In this document: piece after piece, positions 18,257 through 27,748 of the stretch
How the letters are laid out: the number at the start of each line of letters is the position of its first letter
Numbering within the stretch: position 1 is the first letter of the stretch
Source: an uncultured Shewanella sp.
Lineage (GTDB): Bacteria > Pseudomonadota > Gammaproteobacteria > Enterobacterales > Shewanellaceae
Length of the DNA stretch: 64,000 nucleotides
Direction of reading: 5' to 3'
Assembly: GCF_947501225.1 (NCBI RefSeq)
Contig: NZ_CANMUW010000002.1
Coordinates: forward strand, 389,757-453,756
Notes under the pieces: model-generated
The model's database searches: none
What the model was told of the DNA's origin: nothing
The model's input: only the letters and a program-made list of their open reading frames with translations
Position numbers and translations under genes: made by a program

Positions 18257-18760
18257 TTACTTGCCTCCACCACATTTACCTTCGCCACACTTGCCTTCCT
18301 TACCTTTCTTCATCCCTTCACCGCACTTACCTTCCTTACCTTTCTTCATCCCTTCGCCGCACTTGCCTTCACCACACTTGCCTTCCTTGCCTTTCTTCAT
18401 CCCTTCGCCGCACTTGCCTTCACCACACTTGCCCTCCTTGCCTTTCTTCATCCCTTCGCCGCATTTTCCTTCACCACACTTTCCTTCCTTGCCTTTCTTC
18501 ATCCCTTCGCCGCATTTTCCTTCACCACACTTGCCCTCCTTGCCTTTCTTCATCCCTTCGCCGCACTTACCTTCACCACACTTGCCTTCTTTGCCTTTCT
18601 TCATATCGCCACCACACTTGCCTTCACCATCAACAAGCTGGTAACCCGCTTCCATCTGGCTGTATCCGAATGGGTTAGCTTGCACCTCAGCAGCAAATGC
18701 AGAACCGATAACAACAGTGCCTAAGGCTGCAGCGACAGCGGTTTTTTTAACTAAATTCAT
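18257..18760 (-). CDS. hvfA: secreted EGKCG-repeat precursor peptide (HvfA/bufferin-type)
   Basis: 167 residues with a Sec signal peptide (MNLVKKTAVAAALGTVVIGSAFA, cleavage near A23/A24), a leader-like segment (25-45) and a C-terminal region built almost only of E, G, K, C and M. It holds 14 EGKCG motifs; cysteines are at 49, 61, 66, 78, 83, 95, 100, 112, 117, 129, 134, 146, 158 and 163. There are no other cysteines. By homology to Haemophilus HvfA each motif is a site for the DUF692 enzyme, and the exported product should bind Cu(I). The start has an AAGGAAG ribosome site. First gene of the operon, divergent from dusC. Confidence 0.92.
   Translation of the reverse strand: MNLVKKTAVAAALGTVVIGSAFAAEVQANPFGYSQMEAGYQLVDGEGKCGGDMKKGKEGKCGEGKCGEGMKKGKEGKCGEGKCGEGMKKGKEGKCGEGKCGEGMKKGKEGKCGEGKCGEGMKKGKEGKCGEGKCGEGMKKGKEGKCGEGMKKGKEGKCGEGKCGGGK
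18261..18625. repeat. 51-bp tandem repeats inside hvfA
   Basis: Five consecutive 17-codon units encode two EGKCG motifs, then EGMKKGK. They are flanked by shorter, partial units (12 and 13 codons). The units differ at only a few third positions, which points to recent copy-number change by slippage or unequal exchange. Confidence 0.85.
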
Positions 18761-19145
18761 AATGTCTTCCTTTCAGATTAAAAATATTAGATTTAGGTTA
18801 CCAACCACAATGTTGTTAGCTGGCTCGCACTAATAGACCCGACGCACAACAAATTTATTGCAAAAATTTTACCCCGGTCACACTTACGGCGAACTATTAG
18901 CATAAACGCAACCTCAGGATTTTGCCTAACTAACCATCGCTTTAAGAGAAAAAATCCCGAGTTCTACCTCTTTATAGTCAAGTTTTGTATCGCCGGCACG
19001 CTTGGGGTAGAATGCTCGCCCGTTTGTGGGAGCGTGACGTTTCGGTGTCCTTGTCTAGCAGGCCTATTTATAGCCGCAGCGGGAATACCGACAGACAACG
19101 GGCAACGCCCTTCATAGAATTGTTAATCATAGAAAGAGTCACATA
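18761..19145. other. divergent promoter region hvfA/dusC
   Basis: About 385 bases hold the two divergent promoters and no open frame with a ribosome site. I could not assign a sigma factor or metal-responsive operator to the hvfA side with confidence. Confidence 0.5.
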
Positions 19146-20072
19146 ATGCGCGTAATACTTGCTCCGATGGAAGGGGTGGCCGATGCACCGATGCGATCGC
19201 TACTCACCAGTGTCGGTGGATACGATCTGGTCATCAGTGAATTTATTCGCGTCGTCGATCAACTGCTACCTGAGAAGGTCTTTCATCGATTATGTGCCGA
19301 ATTGGCTAACAATAGTCAGACCAAGGCTGGAACACCTGTTCGACTGCAACTATTGGGGCAACATCCTAACTGGATGGCTGAAAATGCCCTTCGCGCGGTT
19401 GAGCTGGGTTCTCGTGGCGTCGACATTAATTTTGGTTGCCCTGCTCCTATGGTCAACCGCAGTAATGGCGGGGCAGCTTTGCTAAAAGAGCCTGATACCA
19501 TCTATCGTGTAACCCATACGGTTAGGGACGCAGTAACTGATACCCACCCCGTATCGGCTAAGATAAGGTTAGGCTGGGATGATAAGAGTCGATGTGTCGA
19601 GATTGCTCAGGCTATTGAAGCAGCCGGTGCCACCGAGCTTACAGTACACGCCCGTACTAAAGAGGAGGGATACAGGCCCCCGGCTCATTGGGAGTATATT
19701 CATCAGATCAGAGAAGCTATCTCTATTCCTGTCATCGCCAACGGCGAGGTTTGGAACAGAGATGACTACCAAAGGTGCCGTACAGTCAGTGGTTGCAGTG
19801 ATGTGATGGTGGGCCGTGGAGCATTGGCCGTTCCCAACCTGGCCCATGTAATAAAAGGGACACAAAATAAGATGCCCTGGAGTGAAGTAAAGCAACTGCT
19901 GATTCAATACTCTGAATATGAGATCGTCAGTGCAAAGGAGAAGTATTATCCGGCACGAATAAAACAGTGGCTGAGGTTTATCGTCCATCAATATGATGAA
20001 GCCGAGCTCCTGTTCAGACAGCTTAGGGTCATGAAACAAACAGCCGACATTTTATCGTTACTGAAGAGTTAA
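19146..20072 (+). CDS. dusC: tRNA-dihydrouridine(16) synthase DusC
   Basis: 308-residue FMN-dependent dihydrouridine synthase that reduces U16 in the D-loop of tRNA. It has the barrel start LAPMEGVADAPMR, NFGCPAP with the catalytic cysteine near residue 100, and the phosphate-binding VMVGRGAL near the C-terminus. The LAPMEGV form and the length fit the DusC subfamily rather than DusA or DusB. ATG at 19146 with AGAAAGAG upstream. It appears monocistronic. Confidence 0.93.
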   Translation: MRVILAPMEGVADAPMRSLLTSVGGYDLVISEFIRVVDQLLPEKVFHRLCAELANNSQTKAGTPVRLQLLGQHPNWMAENALRAVELGSRGVDINFGCPAPMVNRSNGGAALLKEPDTIYRVTHTVRDAVTDTHPVSAKIRLGWDDKSRCVEIAQAIEAAGATELTVHARTKEEGYRPPAHWEYIHQIREAISIPVIANGEVWNRDDYQRCRTVSGCSDVMVGRGALAVPNLAHVIKGTQNKMPWSEVKQLLIQYSEYEIVSAKEKYYPARIKQWLRFIVHQYDEAELLFRQLRVMKQTADILSLLKS

Positions 20073-20290
20073 GTATAAGAATCATACAGTGAGTGAAAGC
20101 GGCATTCAGGCTGCAGCATACCCAAGCTCTTCTTTGATATAGGACAATTTATCCCAACTTCAGAGGTCAGATCTGTTCCGTTAAGGGATTTTCATGGAGA
20201 AAATATGACTGAGTTTTGATCTTAGTCATAGTCACACAGCCTCACCTGTTTAGACTAAATGTCTGTAAGTCAATAACTAGGCATATTTTC

Positions 20291-20647
20291 GTGAGCATAT
20301 CCCATATCAGACATGAACTGTCGCAGCTCGAAACACATCTCAGGAAAGAGATTGGTGCGCTTGCCGAAATCAATCAGGTATCCCTGGACACGGAAGCATC
20401 ATCTCTTTGCGAAATCATAGAGGTACTGACCAAAGCCAACTTATGTGATCATCCGCTATTTTTCAAATTGACGAAACTCGATGCAGCAATTTGTCAGTTG
20501 GATATAGGTCTCTATGGTTTGTGCTCCGATTGTGAAAGTGAGATAGAGCCAGAACGTTTAGCAAAAGACCCCATAGAGCAGAGATGTTCACATTGTGCCG
20601 AACAACATGAGCACGAACATAGACAAGAGCTTAGGCTGACCCATTAA
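20291..20647 (+). CDS. DksA/TraR-type C4 zinc-finger protein
   Basis: 118 residues from the GTG at 20291. An N-terminal coiled-coil (about 5-75) is followed by a zinc finger CSDCESEI...RCSHCAE near 88-110, the TraR/DksA fold that enters the RNA polymerase secondary channel. It is shorter than DksA and closer to the stand-alone TraR-like proteins. An in-frame TTG at 20216 would add 25 residues, but that extension does not look like the family. It ends at a strong terminator at 20680. Confidence 0.75.
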   Translation: MSISHIRHELSQLETHLRKEIGALAEINQVSLDTEASSLCEIIEVLTKANLCDHPLFFKLTKLDAAICQLDIGLYGLCSDCESEIEPERLAKDPIEQRCSHCAEQHEHEHRQELRLTH

Positions 20648-20673
20648 CCTAGCCTGATATCAGTTTAAAGATT

Positions 20674-20706
20674 CAAAAAAACCTCCGACTTGCGGAGGTT
20701 TTTTAT
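20674..20706. terminator. bidirectional terminator, zinc-finger gene / TonB receptor gene
   Basis: AACCTCCG (20680-20687) pairs with CGGAGGTT (20693-20700); an A-run precedes it and a T-run follows. Confidence 0.9.
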
Positions 20707-20724
20707 ATCCAGTCTGAAGTAGAC

Positions 20725-23427
20725 TTAGAACTTCTGGTTAATACGCAAGTAGAAAGTACGGCCTAACACATCATATAAACCAGTATTTACATCACGGTAA
20801 CCGGCATAATCATACCAGGTTGGTGCTTCTTCATCGAAGAGGTTATTAACACCAACGGTGACCGTACCATTCCAGTCATGGGTATAACCTACCTGGAAGT
20901 TATGCTTGAAGTAGTGTGGTGTATCTACGATATAGTCGTATCCCAACTCTCTCCAATATTCGCCTGACTGACTACCGATATAAACTGTGGTCCATGCAGC
21001 ATTGAAGTCATTGTAATACCAGGCGGCAGCAAAGTTACCACGCCACTCCGGGTAATCCTGCAAACCTGCAAGGTCTATCTTCTCAGACGTTTCATCGGCC
21101 TGCTCTTTAAACTCAAGAATATGAGTCATATCAAGCTTCAGGTTAAAATCACCGAAATCAGTTTCCAGGTTATATGAGGTCGCGAAATCAAAACCTGAGG
21201 TTTCGACTGAAGACATATTGATATACCCACTTTCAATATACTCAATCTTACCGTCCGGACCGCGAGTAACGAGATCTGAGCCGCCATTAATCTTCTCATC
21301 ACGGATCACATCATCGGCACCCACCGCTTCGATCTTATTATCATAGGTAATTGAGTAGTAAGATAGCTCAAGACTCCAGGCATCGGTGACATTCCACACA
21401 CCACCAAGTGTTAAAGAGTTCCCCTCCTCCGCTTCCAGATCAGGGTTACCGCCAAACCAGGTCTTATGCTGATTACCCGACGCACAGTAATTTGTATCCG
21501 AGTCATTATTCGCTTCACACCAGACCGAATCATAAGCCTTTTCGAAACTCAGCGACTGAGATGAGAACATCTCGCCCATATTCGGTGCACGGAATGAGTC
21601 GCCATAACTTGCTCGAAGCAATAGTGAATCGACAGGACGCCAACTTAGCCCAAGCTTGGGCACCACTGCATCAAATGTAGAAGAGTTAGTCACCTGACCT
21701 TCGGCCCCGGTTAAGGTACCTTCCTGGTCATAACGTTCATAACGAAGCGCAGCAGACACCTCAAAGTTAGCTGGTAAAGCCATCTGCACTTCGGTGTAAG
21801 CCGACTTACGAGTGCGCTCAGCATCTACATCATCACCACCGGAGCCACCAGAGATGATGCCGGAAGCCGACTCAGGGTCAGATGTTTGTTTAAAGTTGAT
21901 CATCTCATATTCAAGACCACCAACGATAGCGACAGAGAAGTCACCCTCTTCATAGAGAAGGGTACTGGCAAGGCCATCGATCTGAGTACTATCAAATTTA
22001 CCCTGATATACCCCGGTGTGATTTGCCGCATCATAAAGTTGGGTCATCTGTTGATCCCACTCGGCATAGCTCATACCAGACGTATTGAAGATATCATAGA
22101 TGTTGTTGCCATCTTCATCTACACGATCCAATTCACTTTGAATGATATTGTCGTTAATCAGATTATAATTGAAAGCATTTGTTGTTGACGCGGCATGCTG
22201 CGCATTGATTTCCCAGTCGATACCATTACCAACATCGGCAAATCCAACAAAACCGCCCAATATGTCAAAGCTATTGGTCTCGGTTAAGGTGTCTCGTTCA
22301 CCGATCTGTACCGAGCGCATGTAGAGCGTCATATCTTCGCCGGTCGGATTATAGGTATTATCAGCACTCATCACCGGATAGTTTGTCGATACCGGCGTCC
22401 CCGCATAACGAGTCTCAGTATCACTCAAAGATGCGGTACCTCGGCCACGGAACTGGATATTATCGGTGATCTCATAATTAAAGTTGGTCATAAACGAGTT
22501 TCGGGTCATATCACCGAATAATTTAGTGACTTCACCATAACTATAGAAGCAGCGCCCATTGTTCTCGCCATCGGTTCCATCAGACACGTTTTGAGTTTGC
22601 TCGCACATATCAGAATTTGAATAGAAAGCGTAGATATCATCACCATCAGCATCCTTTTCACCCGTATTGTAGTATCCATTGGGTACCGAGCTAAATGAGC
22701 TGTAATCACCATAGGTTGGATCATCCATCTTCCATATATCTCTATCCATTACCGCTTTAGTATCATAATACTCATAGGTAAATGTCACGTTACCTTTATC
22801 TGTATTGAAACCGGTAGCGATAGAGAAACGGTTAGCGTCGCCTCCCTCTACAGAGGGTTGCTCCAGGCTATAGTCTAACTGGAAACCATCAAACTCTTTC
22901 TTGGTAATAATGTTAATCACACCGGCAACCGCATCTGAACCATAAACCGCAGAAGCACCGTCACGTAGAATCTCGATACGCTCAACAATAGCGATTGGGA
23001 TTTGAGATGTATCGGCTGTTGCACCTGAACTTGAAGAGGTACCCGGCATGCGACGACCATCGAGCAGAACAAGTGTAGCCTGCGAGCCCAAACCGCGCAT
23101 ATTTACAGTCGATGTAGCACTCGCTCCAGAGCCATAACCCGAAGTTCCACGCCATGAACCAAAGGCGTTAATTGATGAGTTGTTCAACACATCTGCGACG
23201 GTCTTTTCACCGGTCAGTGCAATATCTGCAGCACTGAGCACGGTAACAGGAGATGAGGTCTCCATATCGACCTGCTTAATTCGAGAACCGGTGACTTCAA
23301 TTCTTTCAACTTTAGCACTATCGCTCTGCTCTTCAGCAAACGCAAAACCAGAAAACGCAACACTGGTTGCGGCTGCTGCGATGAGACTGGTGCGTACGGC
23401 TTTTGCTGTTAAGGTCAAAGTGTTCAT
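20725..23427 (-). CDS. TonB-dependent outer-membrane receptor
   Basis: 900 residues. A signal peptide (about 1-31, ending FAFAEE) precedes a TonB-box-like segment and the plug domain (about 45-170: VERIEVTGSRI, SSPVTVLSAADI, VNMRGLGSQATLVLLDGRRM, VERIEILRDGASAVYGSDAVAGVINI split by its glycine). The rest is the 22-stranded barrel, ending in YLRINQKF with the terminal Phe that BamA needs. This plug type is common in Shewanella and Alteromonas receptors for peptides or carbohydrates; the substrate cannot be read. Ribosome site GGGAGGAAAT. No Fur box was seen upstream, so it is not clearly iron-regulated. Confidence 0.9.
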   Translation of the reverse strand: MNTLTLTAKAVRTSLIAAAATSVAFSGFAFAEEQSDSAKVERIEVTGSRIKQVDMETSSPVTVLSAADIALTGEKTVADVLNNSSINAFGSWRGTSGYGSGASATSTVNMRGLGSQATLVLLDGRRMPGTSSSSGATADTSQIPIAIVERIEILRDGASAVYGSDAVAGVINIITKKEFDGFQLDYSLEQPSVEGGDANRFSIATGFNTDKGNVTFTYEYYDTKAVMDRDIWKMDDPTYGDYSSFSSVPNGYYNTGEKDADGDDIYAFYSNSDMCEQTQNVSDGTDGENNGRCFYSYGEVTKLFGDMTRNSFMTNFNYEITDNIQFRGRGTASLSDTETRYAGTPVSTNYPVMSADNTYNPTGEDMTLYMRSVQIGERDTLTETNSFDILGGFVGFADVGNGIDWEINAQHAASTTNAFNYNLINDNIIQSELDRVDEDGNNIYDIFNTSGMSYAEWDQQMTQLYDAANHTGVYQGKFDSTQIDGLASTLLYEEGDFSVAIVGGLEYEMINFKQTSDPESASGIISGGSGGDDVDAERTRKSAYTEVQMALPANFEVSAALRYERYDQEGTLTGAEGQVTNSSTFDAVVPKLGLSWRPVDSLLLRASYGDSFRAPNMGEMFSSQSLSFEKAYDSVWCEANNDSDTNYCASGNQHKTWFGGNPDLEAEEGNSLTLGGVWNVTDAWSLELSYYSITYDNKIEAVGADDVIRDEKINGGSDLVTRGPDGKIEYIESGYINMSSVETSGFDFATSYNLETDFGDFNLKLDMTHILEFKEQADETSEKIDLAGLQDYPEWRGNFAAAWYYNDFNAAWTTVYIGSQSGEYWRELGYDYIVDTPHYFKHNFQVGYTHDWNGTVTVGVNNLFDEEAPTWYDYAGYRDVNTGLYDVLGRTFYLRINQKF

Positions 23428-24298
23428 ATTTCCTCCCTTATTATCGACACTCTAAATTCAAGTGAGCAACAATTAATTAATAGTTATTATTTTATTTTTA
23501 TTGATATTCAAACCAAAAGTTAACCAACTCCATTTAAATACTGTTTAAACAGAGCAATTAAGTCAACAGGTGTCACAATTAAATAACCTTAGTGAAAACA
23601 TTTGATACAAACAAACATAAATCAACAAAACAATAAATCACAAGCCAGAATGAAAACCAACTTAGAAACAATCATTTAGACAGCAACACAAAAAAAGATG
23701 AACGAATATACAACGTGAAAAACATTGATTGGAACAACGATTACAAATAGATACACCTGTATGACAAAGGTTAATCAAAAATCTTTATCAAACACAGTCA
23801 ATATATTTAATTCCCAACCAATAAAAAGGAATGGGCAAAATATAATATGCTTAGACAACCAAAACCAAATATAAATAAACAGGTATTGTTCAAAATAAAG
23901 AATAAAAACTGAACAGCGGCAACAGTTCGAAGCAGGAAGGCGGTTAACGACTTATTAACAGGTGATACAAAATCATTGTTCACAGCTTATGTTCACCCCT
24001 TCTCTTTCGAGAGGATGTGATGGCTGCTGACAGCCAATTTATTAAGACGACTTTTCACCGAATCAGTGACTCGAGGTATTACCGGAGTCGGAGATTGGCT
24101 TTCCAAGCGATAATCGGGAACTTAAATAAATCTTTGGGGGAGCAAACCAGCCCTACCTGTCTACTTGACTCAAATGGAGAGAAGATAGGCTGATATTGAG
24201 ATTAATTATGAAACCGTAACAGAGGCTGACAACTGCAACGGTTGCCATACACAAACTCAAAAATAACAATAAAAGGAGTCACTCCCCTGTCGGCAGGC
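23428..24298. other. long AT-rich non-coding region upstream of the TonB receptor
   Basis: About 870 bases. 23460-23950 is very A-rich with no open frame of note and presumably holds the receptor promoter. In 23950-24200 base composition returns to normal; an ATG at 24020 with GAGAGG 6 nt upstream opens 57 codons on the plus strand to 24193 (MAADSQFIKTTFHRISDSRY...), basic and of no recognised family. I do not call it a gene. Confidence 0.4.
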
Positions 24299-24329
24299 AA
24301 AAAAAAGAAGCCATTCGGCTTCTTTTTTC
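24298..24329 (-). terminator. ndk terminator
   Basis: GAAGCC/GGCTTC stem (24307-24312 with 24317-24322), ATTC loop, T-run on the minus strand; 15 nt after the ndk stop. Confidence 0.9.
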
Positions 24330-24343
24330 TCACAACATTCGAA

Positions 24344-24775
24344 TTAACGAGTGCGCGGGCATAACTCTTCAGTGCTGAAGAAATAAGCAATCTCACGCTC
24401 GGCAGAAGCAACTGCATCTGAGCCGTGAACCGCATTCTCATCGATGCTGTCAGCGAAATCACTACGGATAGTACCACGTGCAGCTTCAGCCGGGTTAGTA
24501 GCGCCCATGATTTCACGGTTTGCAAGAACAGCATTCTCACCTTCAAGAACCTGAACACAGATAGGGCCAGAAGTCATGAACTCAACCAGTGCACCGAAGA
24601 AAGGACGCTCGCTATGCTCAGCGTAGAAACCTTCAGCTTGCTCTTTGCTCAGGTGAAGCATTTTAGAAGCGATGATTTTCAGGCCAGCAGTTTCAAAACG
24701 GTTGTAGATAGCACCAATGTGGTTTTTAGCAACTGCATCAGGCTTGATGATAGAAAAAGTACGTTCGATAGCCAT
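24344..24775 (-). CDS. ndk: nucleoside diphosphate kinase
   Basis: 143 residues. It moves the gamma-phosphate of ATP onto NDPs through a phospho-histidine, H117 in NAVHGSD. The N-terminal [11 protein letters not shown] and length match E. coli Ndk. ATG at 24775. It ends with its own terminator and lies downstream of the iscX end of the isc region, separated by 280 bases. Confidence 0.97.
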   Translation of the reverse strand: MAIERTFSIIKPDAVAKNHIGAIYNRFETAGLKIIASKMLHLSKEQAEGFYAEHSERPFFGALVEFMTSGPICVQVLEGENAVLANREIMGATNPAEAARGTIRSDFADSIDENAVHGSDAVASAEREIAYFFSTEELCPRTR

Positions 24776-24968
24776 GTCTAGCTTCCTTTTTTATAAACAG
24801 GTTTTTTAATTTGCGCGGATTATACGAGATTTATCGGGGAAATCCTACCTTTAAAGTTGAAGCTGTGAGACATACATCAAAGAGTGAACCGGAGCAAGCG
24901 GAGCGAAGACACATTTCACTCAAAAAACAACCGGCAGAGCTCAAAAATAACACGATCATTGACCTAAG

Positions 24969-25004
24969 GCTCCCTGACAACAAACAAGGTGTGTCACAGG
25001 GAGC
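24969..25004. terminator. inverted repeat downstream of iscX
   Basis: GCTCCCTG (24969-24976) pairs with CAGGGAGC (24997-25004) around 20 nt. It is a likely weak terminator of iscX, though no T-run follows on the minus strand. Confidence 0.45.
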
Positions 25005-25062
25005 AGAGCAAACTGTAAGGTAGGCTCGCTATCTTCCGTTAAACTGGTATCGGACTTATCAT

Positions 25063-25260
25063 TCAACTTTCGGCAATCCAGCAGGCTTGTACGGCCTCTA
25101 AGATACGCTCATTGCAGTGAGCAGGATCGTCATCAAACGCTTCAAGCTCTAATATCCACTCCCTAAGGTCGGTAAAGCGGATCGTTTCAGGATCCACCTC
25201 CGGATATTTCTCTAATAGATCCAAAGCAATATCCAGTGAGTCTATCCATTTTAATGGCAT
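25063..25260 (-). CDS. iscX: Fe-S cluster assembly accessory protein IscX
   Basis: 65-residue acidic winged-helix protein (LKWIDSLDIALDLLEKYP split at the helix, FTDLREWI, DDPAHCNERILEAVQ). In E. coli IscX binds IscS and iron and tunes cluster assembly. It is the last gene of the isc cluster here, 194 nt beyond fdx and past a hairpin, so it may be partly uncoupled from the operon. Confidence 0.95.
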   Translation of the reverse strand: MPLKWIDSLDIALDLLEKYPEVDPETIRFTDLREWILELEAFDDDPAHCNERILEAVQACWIAES

Positions 25261-25396
25261 ACTAACCTCCAGCTTTCTGTATTTAGTAAAAGTATAGACA
25301 GCTTCTTAGCAGACGAATACCAATCGCTATAAAGATGTGATCGCTGAGCATATATTCAACATTCCAGCGTCGGGTAATTAATTGCTCAAGCTAAAA

Positions 25397-25438
25397 TAAA
25401 AAAAGGACAATAACATAAGATTGCTATTGCCCTTTTAA
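25397..25438 (-). terminator. hairpin between fdx and iscX
   Basis: On the minus strand AAAAGGGCAATA pairs with TATTGTCCTTTT and is followed by a T-run. It should end most isc operon transcripts after fdx. Confidence 0.75.
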
Positions 25439-25454
25439 AACTCAATGCTGTCAA

Positions 25455-25793
25455 CTAGTGCTCTTCACTCACCATGTTGATAGTGTACTTAGGAATATCG
25501 ACGACTAAGTCACAGTTAGGGACTTTGGTCTGACAGGAAAGGCGACTCTCAGGCTCCAGCCCCCATGCCTTATCCAACATGTCGTCTTCCAGCTCGTCGC
25601 TCTCCTCGAGTTCATCGAACCCTTCGCGAATCACAACATGACAGGTAGTACATGCACAAACTTTCTCACAAGCATGCTCAATATGAATGCCATTTTTCAG
25701 AGCAACATCTAAAACCGTTTCACCTTCATTGGCTTCAATAACGGCCCCATCGGGGCACAACTCTTCATGGGGTAAAAATACAATTTGCGGCAT
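25455..25793 (-). CDS. fdx: [2Fe-2S] ferredoxin of the ISC system
   Basis: 112-residue adrenodoxin-type ferredoxin giving electrons for cluster assembly. Cluster cysteines are in HACEKVCACTTCHVV (the C-x5-C-x2-C pattern) and in SRLSCQTKV. The acidic loop (ELEESDELEDDML) is the partner-binding helix. It starts 18 nt after hscA. Confidence 0.96.
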   Translation of the reverse strand: MPQIVFLPHEELCPDGAVIEANEGETVLDVALKNGIHIEHACEKVCACTTCHVVIREGFDELEESDELEDDMLDKAWGLEPESRLSCQTKVPNCDLVVDIPKYTINMVSEEH

Positions 25794-25810
25794 TGGGTTA
25801 CCTATTTAAT

Positions 25811-27673
25811 CTAAATACTGTCAACTGACTGGCCTTTGAGAGCCAGCTTAATTGAATTATCCATACGCTTAGCCGCAAAGTCCTGCGTGCTAGCATCTAA
25901 TGCTTCGATGGCTTTCTCTATCGCATCGGCATCGTCCAGAGCGCCGACTTCAACCAACACAGCCATGCTCTGTTCAATCGCATTGCGTTCGTCAGCCGTT
26001 AACAGCTCACCATCCTTCGCTAAGGCGGCACTTAACGTCTCCAGCACCCTTGCCGCTTCAACTTGCTGCTCTGCAAGCATACGACGAGTGATATCTTCCT
26101 TTGCATGCGCCATCGAATCTTTCAACATAGACCCGATCTCTTCATCGGTTAAACCAAACGAGGGCTTAACCTGAATACTGGATTGTACGCCGGTGGACTT
26201 CTCCATCGCCGTTACACTCAATAACCCATCGGCATCGACCTGGAAAGTCACTCGAATATGTGCGGCACCCGCAGCCAATGGGGGGATCCCTTTGAGGGTA
26301 AACCGTGCAAGGGAACGGCAATCATCAACGAGTTCACGTTCCCCCTGAACGACATGAAATGCCATCGCAGTTTGGCCATCTTTAAAGGTAGTAAACTCTT
26401 GCGCTTTAGCCACAGGAATAGTCGTATTCCGGGAAACGACTTTTTCGACTAAACCCCCCATGGTCTCGATCCCCAGTGATAGGGGAAGAACATCGAGCAG
26501 TAACAGATCTGATTCAGGCTTGTTTCCAACCAAGATGTCAGCCTGAATAGCGGCGCCTATAGCCACAACTCTATCTGGATCGATAGAGGTCAGTGGCGCT
26601 TTGCCAAAGAAGCCTTCAACCATCTCTCTGACCAGTGGTACCCGTGTCGAGCCACCAACTAGTACTGTCTCCAGTACTTCATCGGCTTTGATACCGGCAT
26701 CTCGAAGGGCACGGCGACAACTCGCGACCGTCTTCTTGACCAGTCCGGCAATAAGAGAATCGAACTCAGCTTTGGTGACAACCTGATTGAGCTCGGTTCC
26801 ATCCTCTAACTGCAGAGTTGCCGTAACCTCACTTCCACCGGTTAACGCTTCCTTGACTCTTCTGGCTTCGATCAGTAGCTGGCGACTTACAGAGGCTGAA
26901 GGCTCATCGAGCTGCCACACTTTCAGAAGGTGATGATGCAATAGGTGATCAAAATCATCGCCGCCCAGCGCCGAATCACCGCCGGTTGCCAGCACTTCGA
27001 ATACCCCTTTATGGAGCCTCAAAATTGAGATATCAAACGTGCCGCCCCCAAGGTCATAGATGGCGATAACGCCCTCCTGCCCGGAGTCAAGCCCGTAAGC
27101 GATCGCTGCAGCCGTCGGTTCATTCAATAAACGTAATACTTTTACACCAAGTAGGGCTGCTGCATCTTTAGTCCCTTGACGCTGAGCATCATCGAAATAC
27201 GCTGGAACAGTGATAACAATGCCTTCCAGATCGCCACCCAATGTACTTTCAGCCCTTGCGATTAAAGGCCTTAATATCTCGGCAGACACCTGAACCGGAT
27301 TAACGTTGCCCTGCTCGGTAACAAACAGAGGTAAGCCATTCTCACTGGCTTTAAAACGGTAGGGAAGATCTTGTATACCCGATTGTATATCAGCAAGACT
27401 TCGGCCCATAAAGCGTTTCACAGACACGATAGTATTATGGGGGTCTTTGGCTGAGTGGGCCTCAGCCTCAAAACCCGCTTCGATGCCGGCCTCTGTATAA
27501 CGAACGATTGAAGGCAATGAGTGTTGAGCGTTCTCATCCGGCAAGGTGTTAGCGACACCGCTGCGCACCGCAGCAACCAGCGAGTTTGTGGTGCCTAAGT
27601 CTATACCGACAGCTAATCTGTGTTGATGAGGCGCTGCAGTCTGTCCAGGTTCTGCAATTTGCAATAGGGCCAT
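25811..27673 (-). CDS. hscA: Fe-S specialised Hsp70 chaperone HscA
   Basis: 620 residues. Hsp70 ATPase domain ([13 protein letters not shown] near residue 24, [19 protein letters not shown]) and substrate domain. HscA recognises the LPPVK motif of IscU and drives cluster transfer with HscB. It lacks the long C-terminal tail of DnaK, as the family does. Between hscB and fdx in the conserved order; a 75-nt gap separates it from hscB. Confidence 0.97.
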   Translation of the reverse strand: MALLQIAEPGQTAAPHQHRLAVGIDLGTTNSLVAAVRSGVANTLPDENAQHSLPSIVRYTEAGIEAGFEAEAHSAKDPHNTIVSVKRFMGRSLADIQSGIQDLPYRFKASENGLPLFVTEQGNVNPVQVSAEILRPLIARAESTLGGDLEGIVITVPAYFDDAQRQGTKDAAALLGVKVLRLLNEPTAAAIAYGLDSGQEGVIAIYDLGGGTFDISILRLHKGVFEVLATGGDSALGGDDFDHLLHHHLLKVWQLDEPSASVSRQLLIEARRVKEALTGGSEVTATLQLEDGTELNQVVTKAEFDSLIAGLVKKTVASCRRALRDAGIKADEVLETVLVGGSTRVPLVREMVEGFFGKAPLTSIDPDRVVAIGAAIQADILVGNKPESDLLLLDVLPLSLGIETMGGLVEKVVSRNTTIPVAKAQEFTTFKDGQTAMAFHVVQGERELVDDCRSLARFTLKGIPPLAAGAAHIRVTFQVDADGLLSVTAMEKSTGVQSSIQVKPSFGLTDEEIGSMLKDSMAHAKEDITRRMLAEQQVEAARVLETLSAALAKDGELLTADERNAIEQSMAVLVEVGALDDADAIEKAIEALDASTQDFAAKRMDNSIKLALKGQSVDSI

Positions 27674-27748
27674 AAAAATTCCAACTTATGTATTAGCCAA
27701 TATGGTGCAAAAGCTAATCAAATATAATTTACAAACTGAAAAATATGA

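Noticed and set aside
18261-18625. CRISPR-like direct repeats
   Set aside because: The repeats are contiguous, coding, in frame and lack unique spacers; they are protein repeats.
18223-18678. Open frames of 127 and 151 codons on the plus strand over hvfA, rich in Pro, Ser, His and Leu
   Set aside because: They are the antisense reading of the 51-bp repeats; no ribosome site, and the opposite strand is a clear secreted precursor.
18761-18960. ECF-sigma or copper-responsive promoter for hvfA
   Set aside because: Some GTGTGACC and CGTC elements are present but at spacings that fit no consensus I can name.
23428-23560. Fur box upstream of the TonB receptor
   Set aside because: The AT-rich sequence has no match to the GATAAT-type repeats beyond chance.
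24020-24193. 57-codon ORF with a GAGAGG ribosome site
   Set aside because: No recognisable family, basic composition, lies in a long non-coding gap; support is too thin for a gene call.
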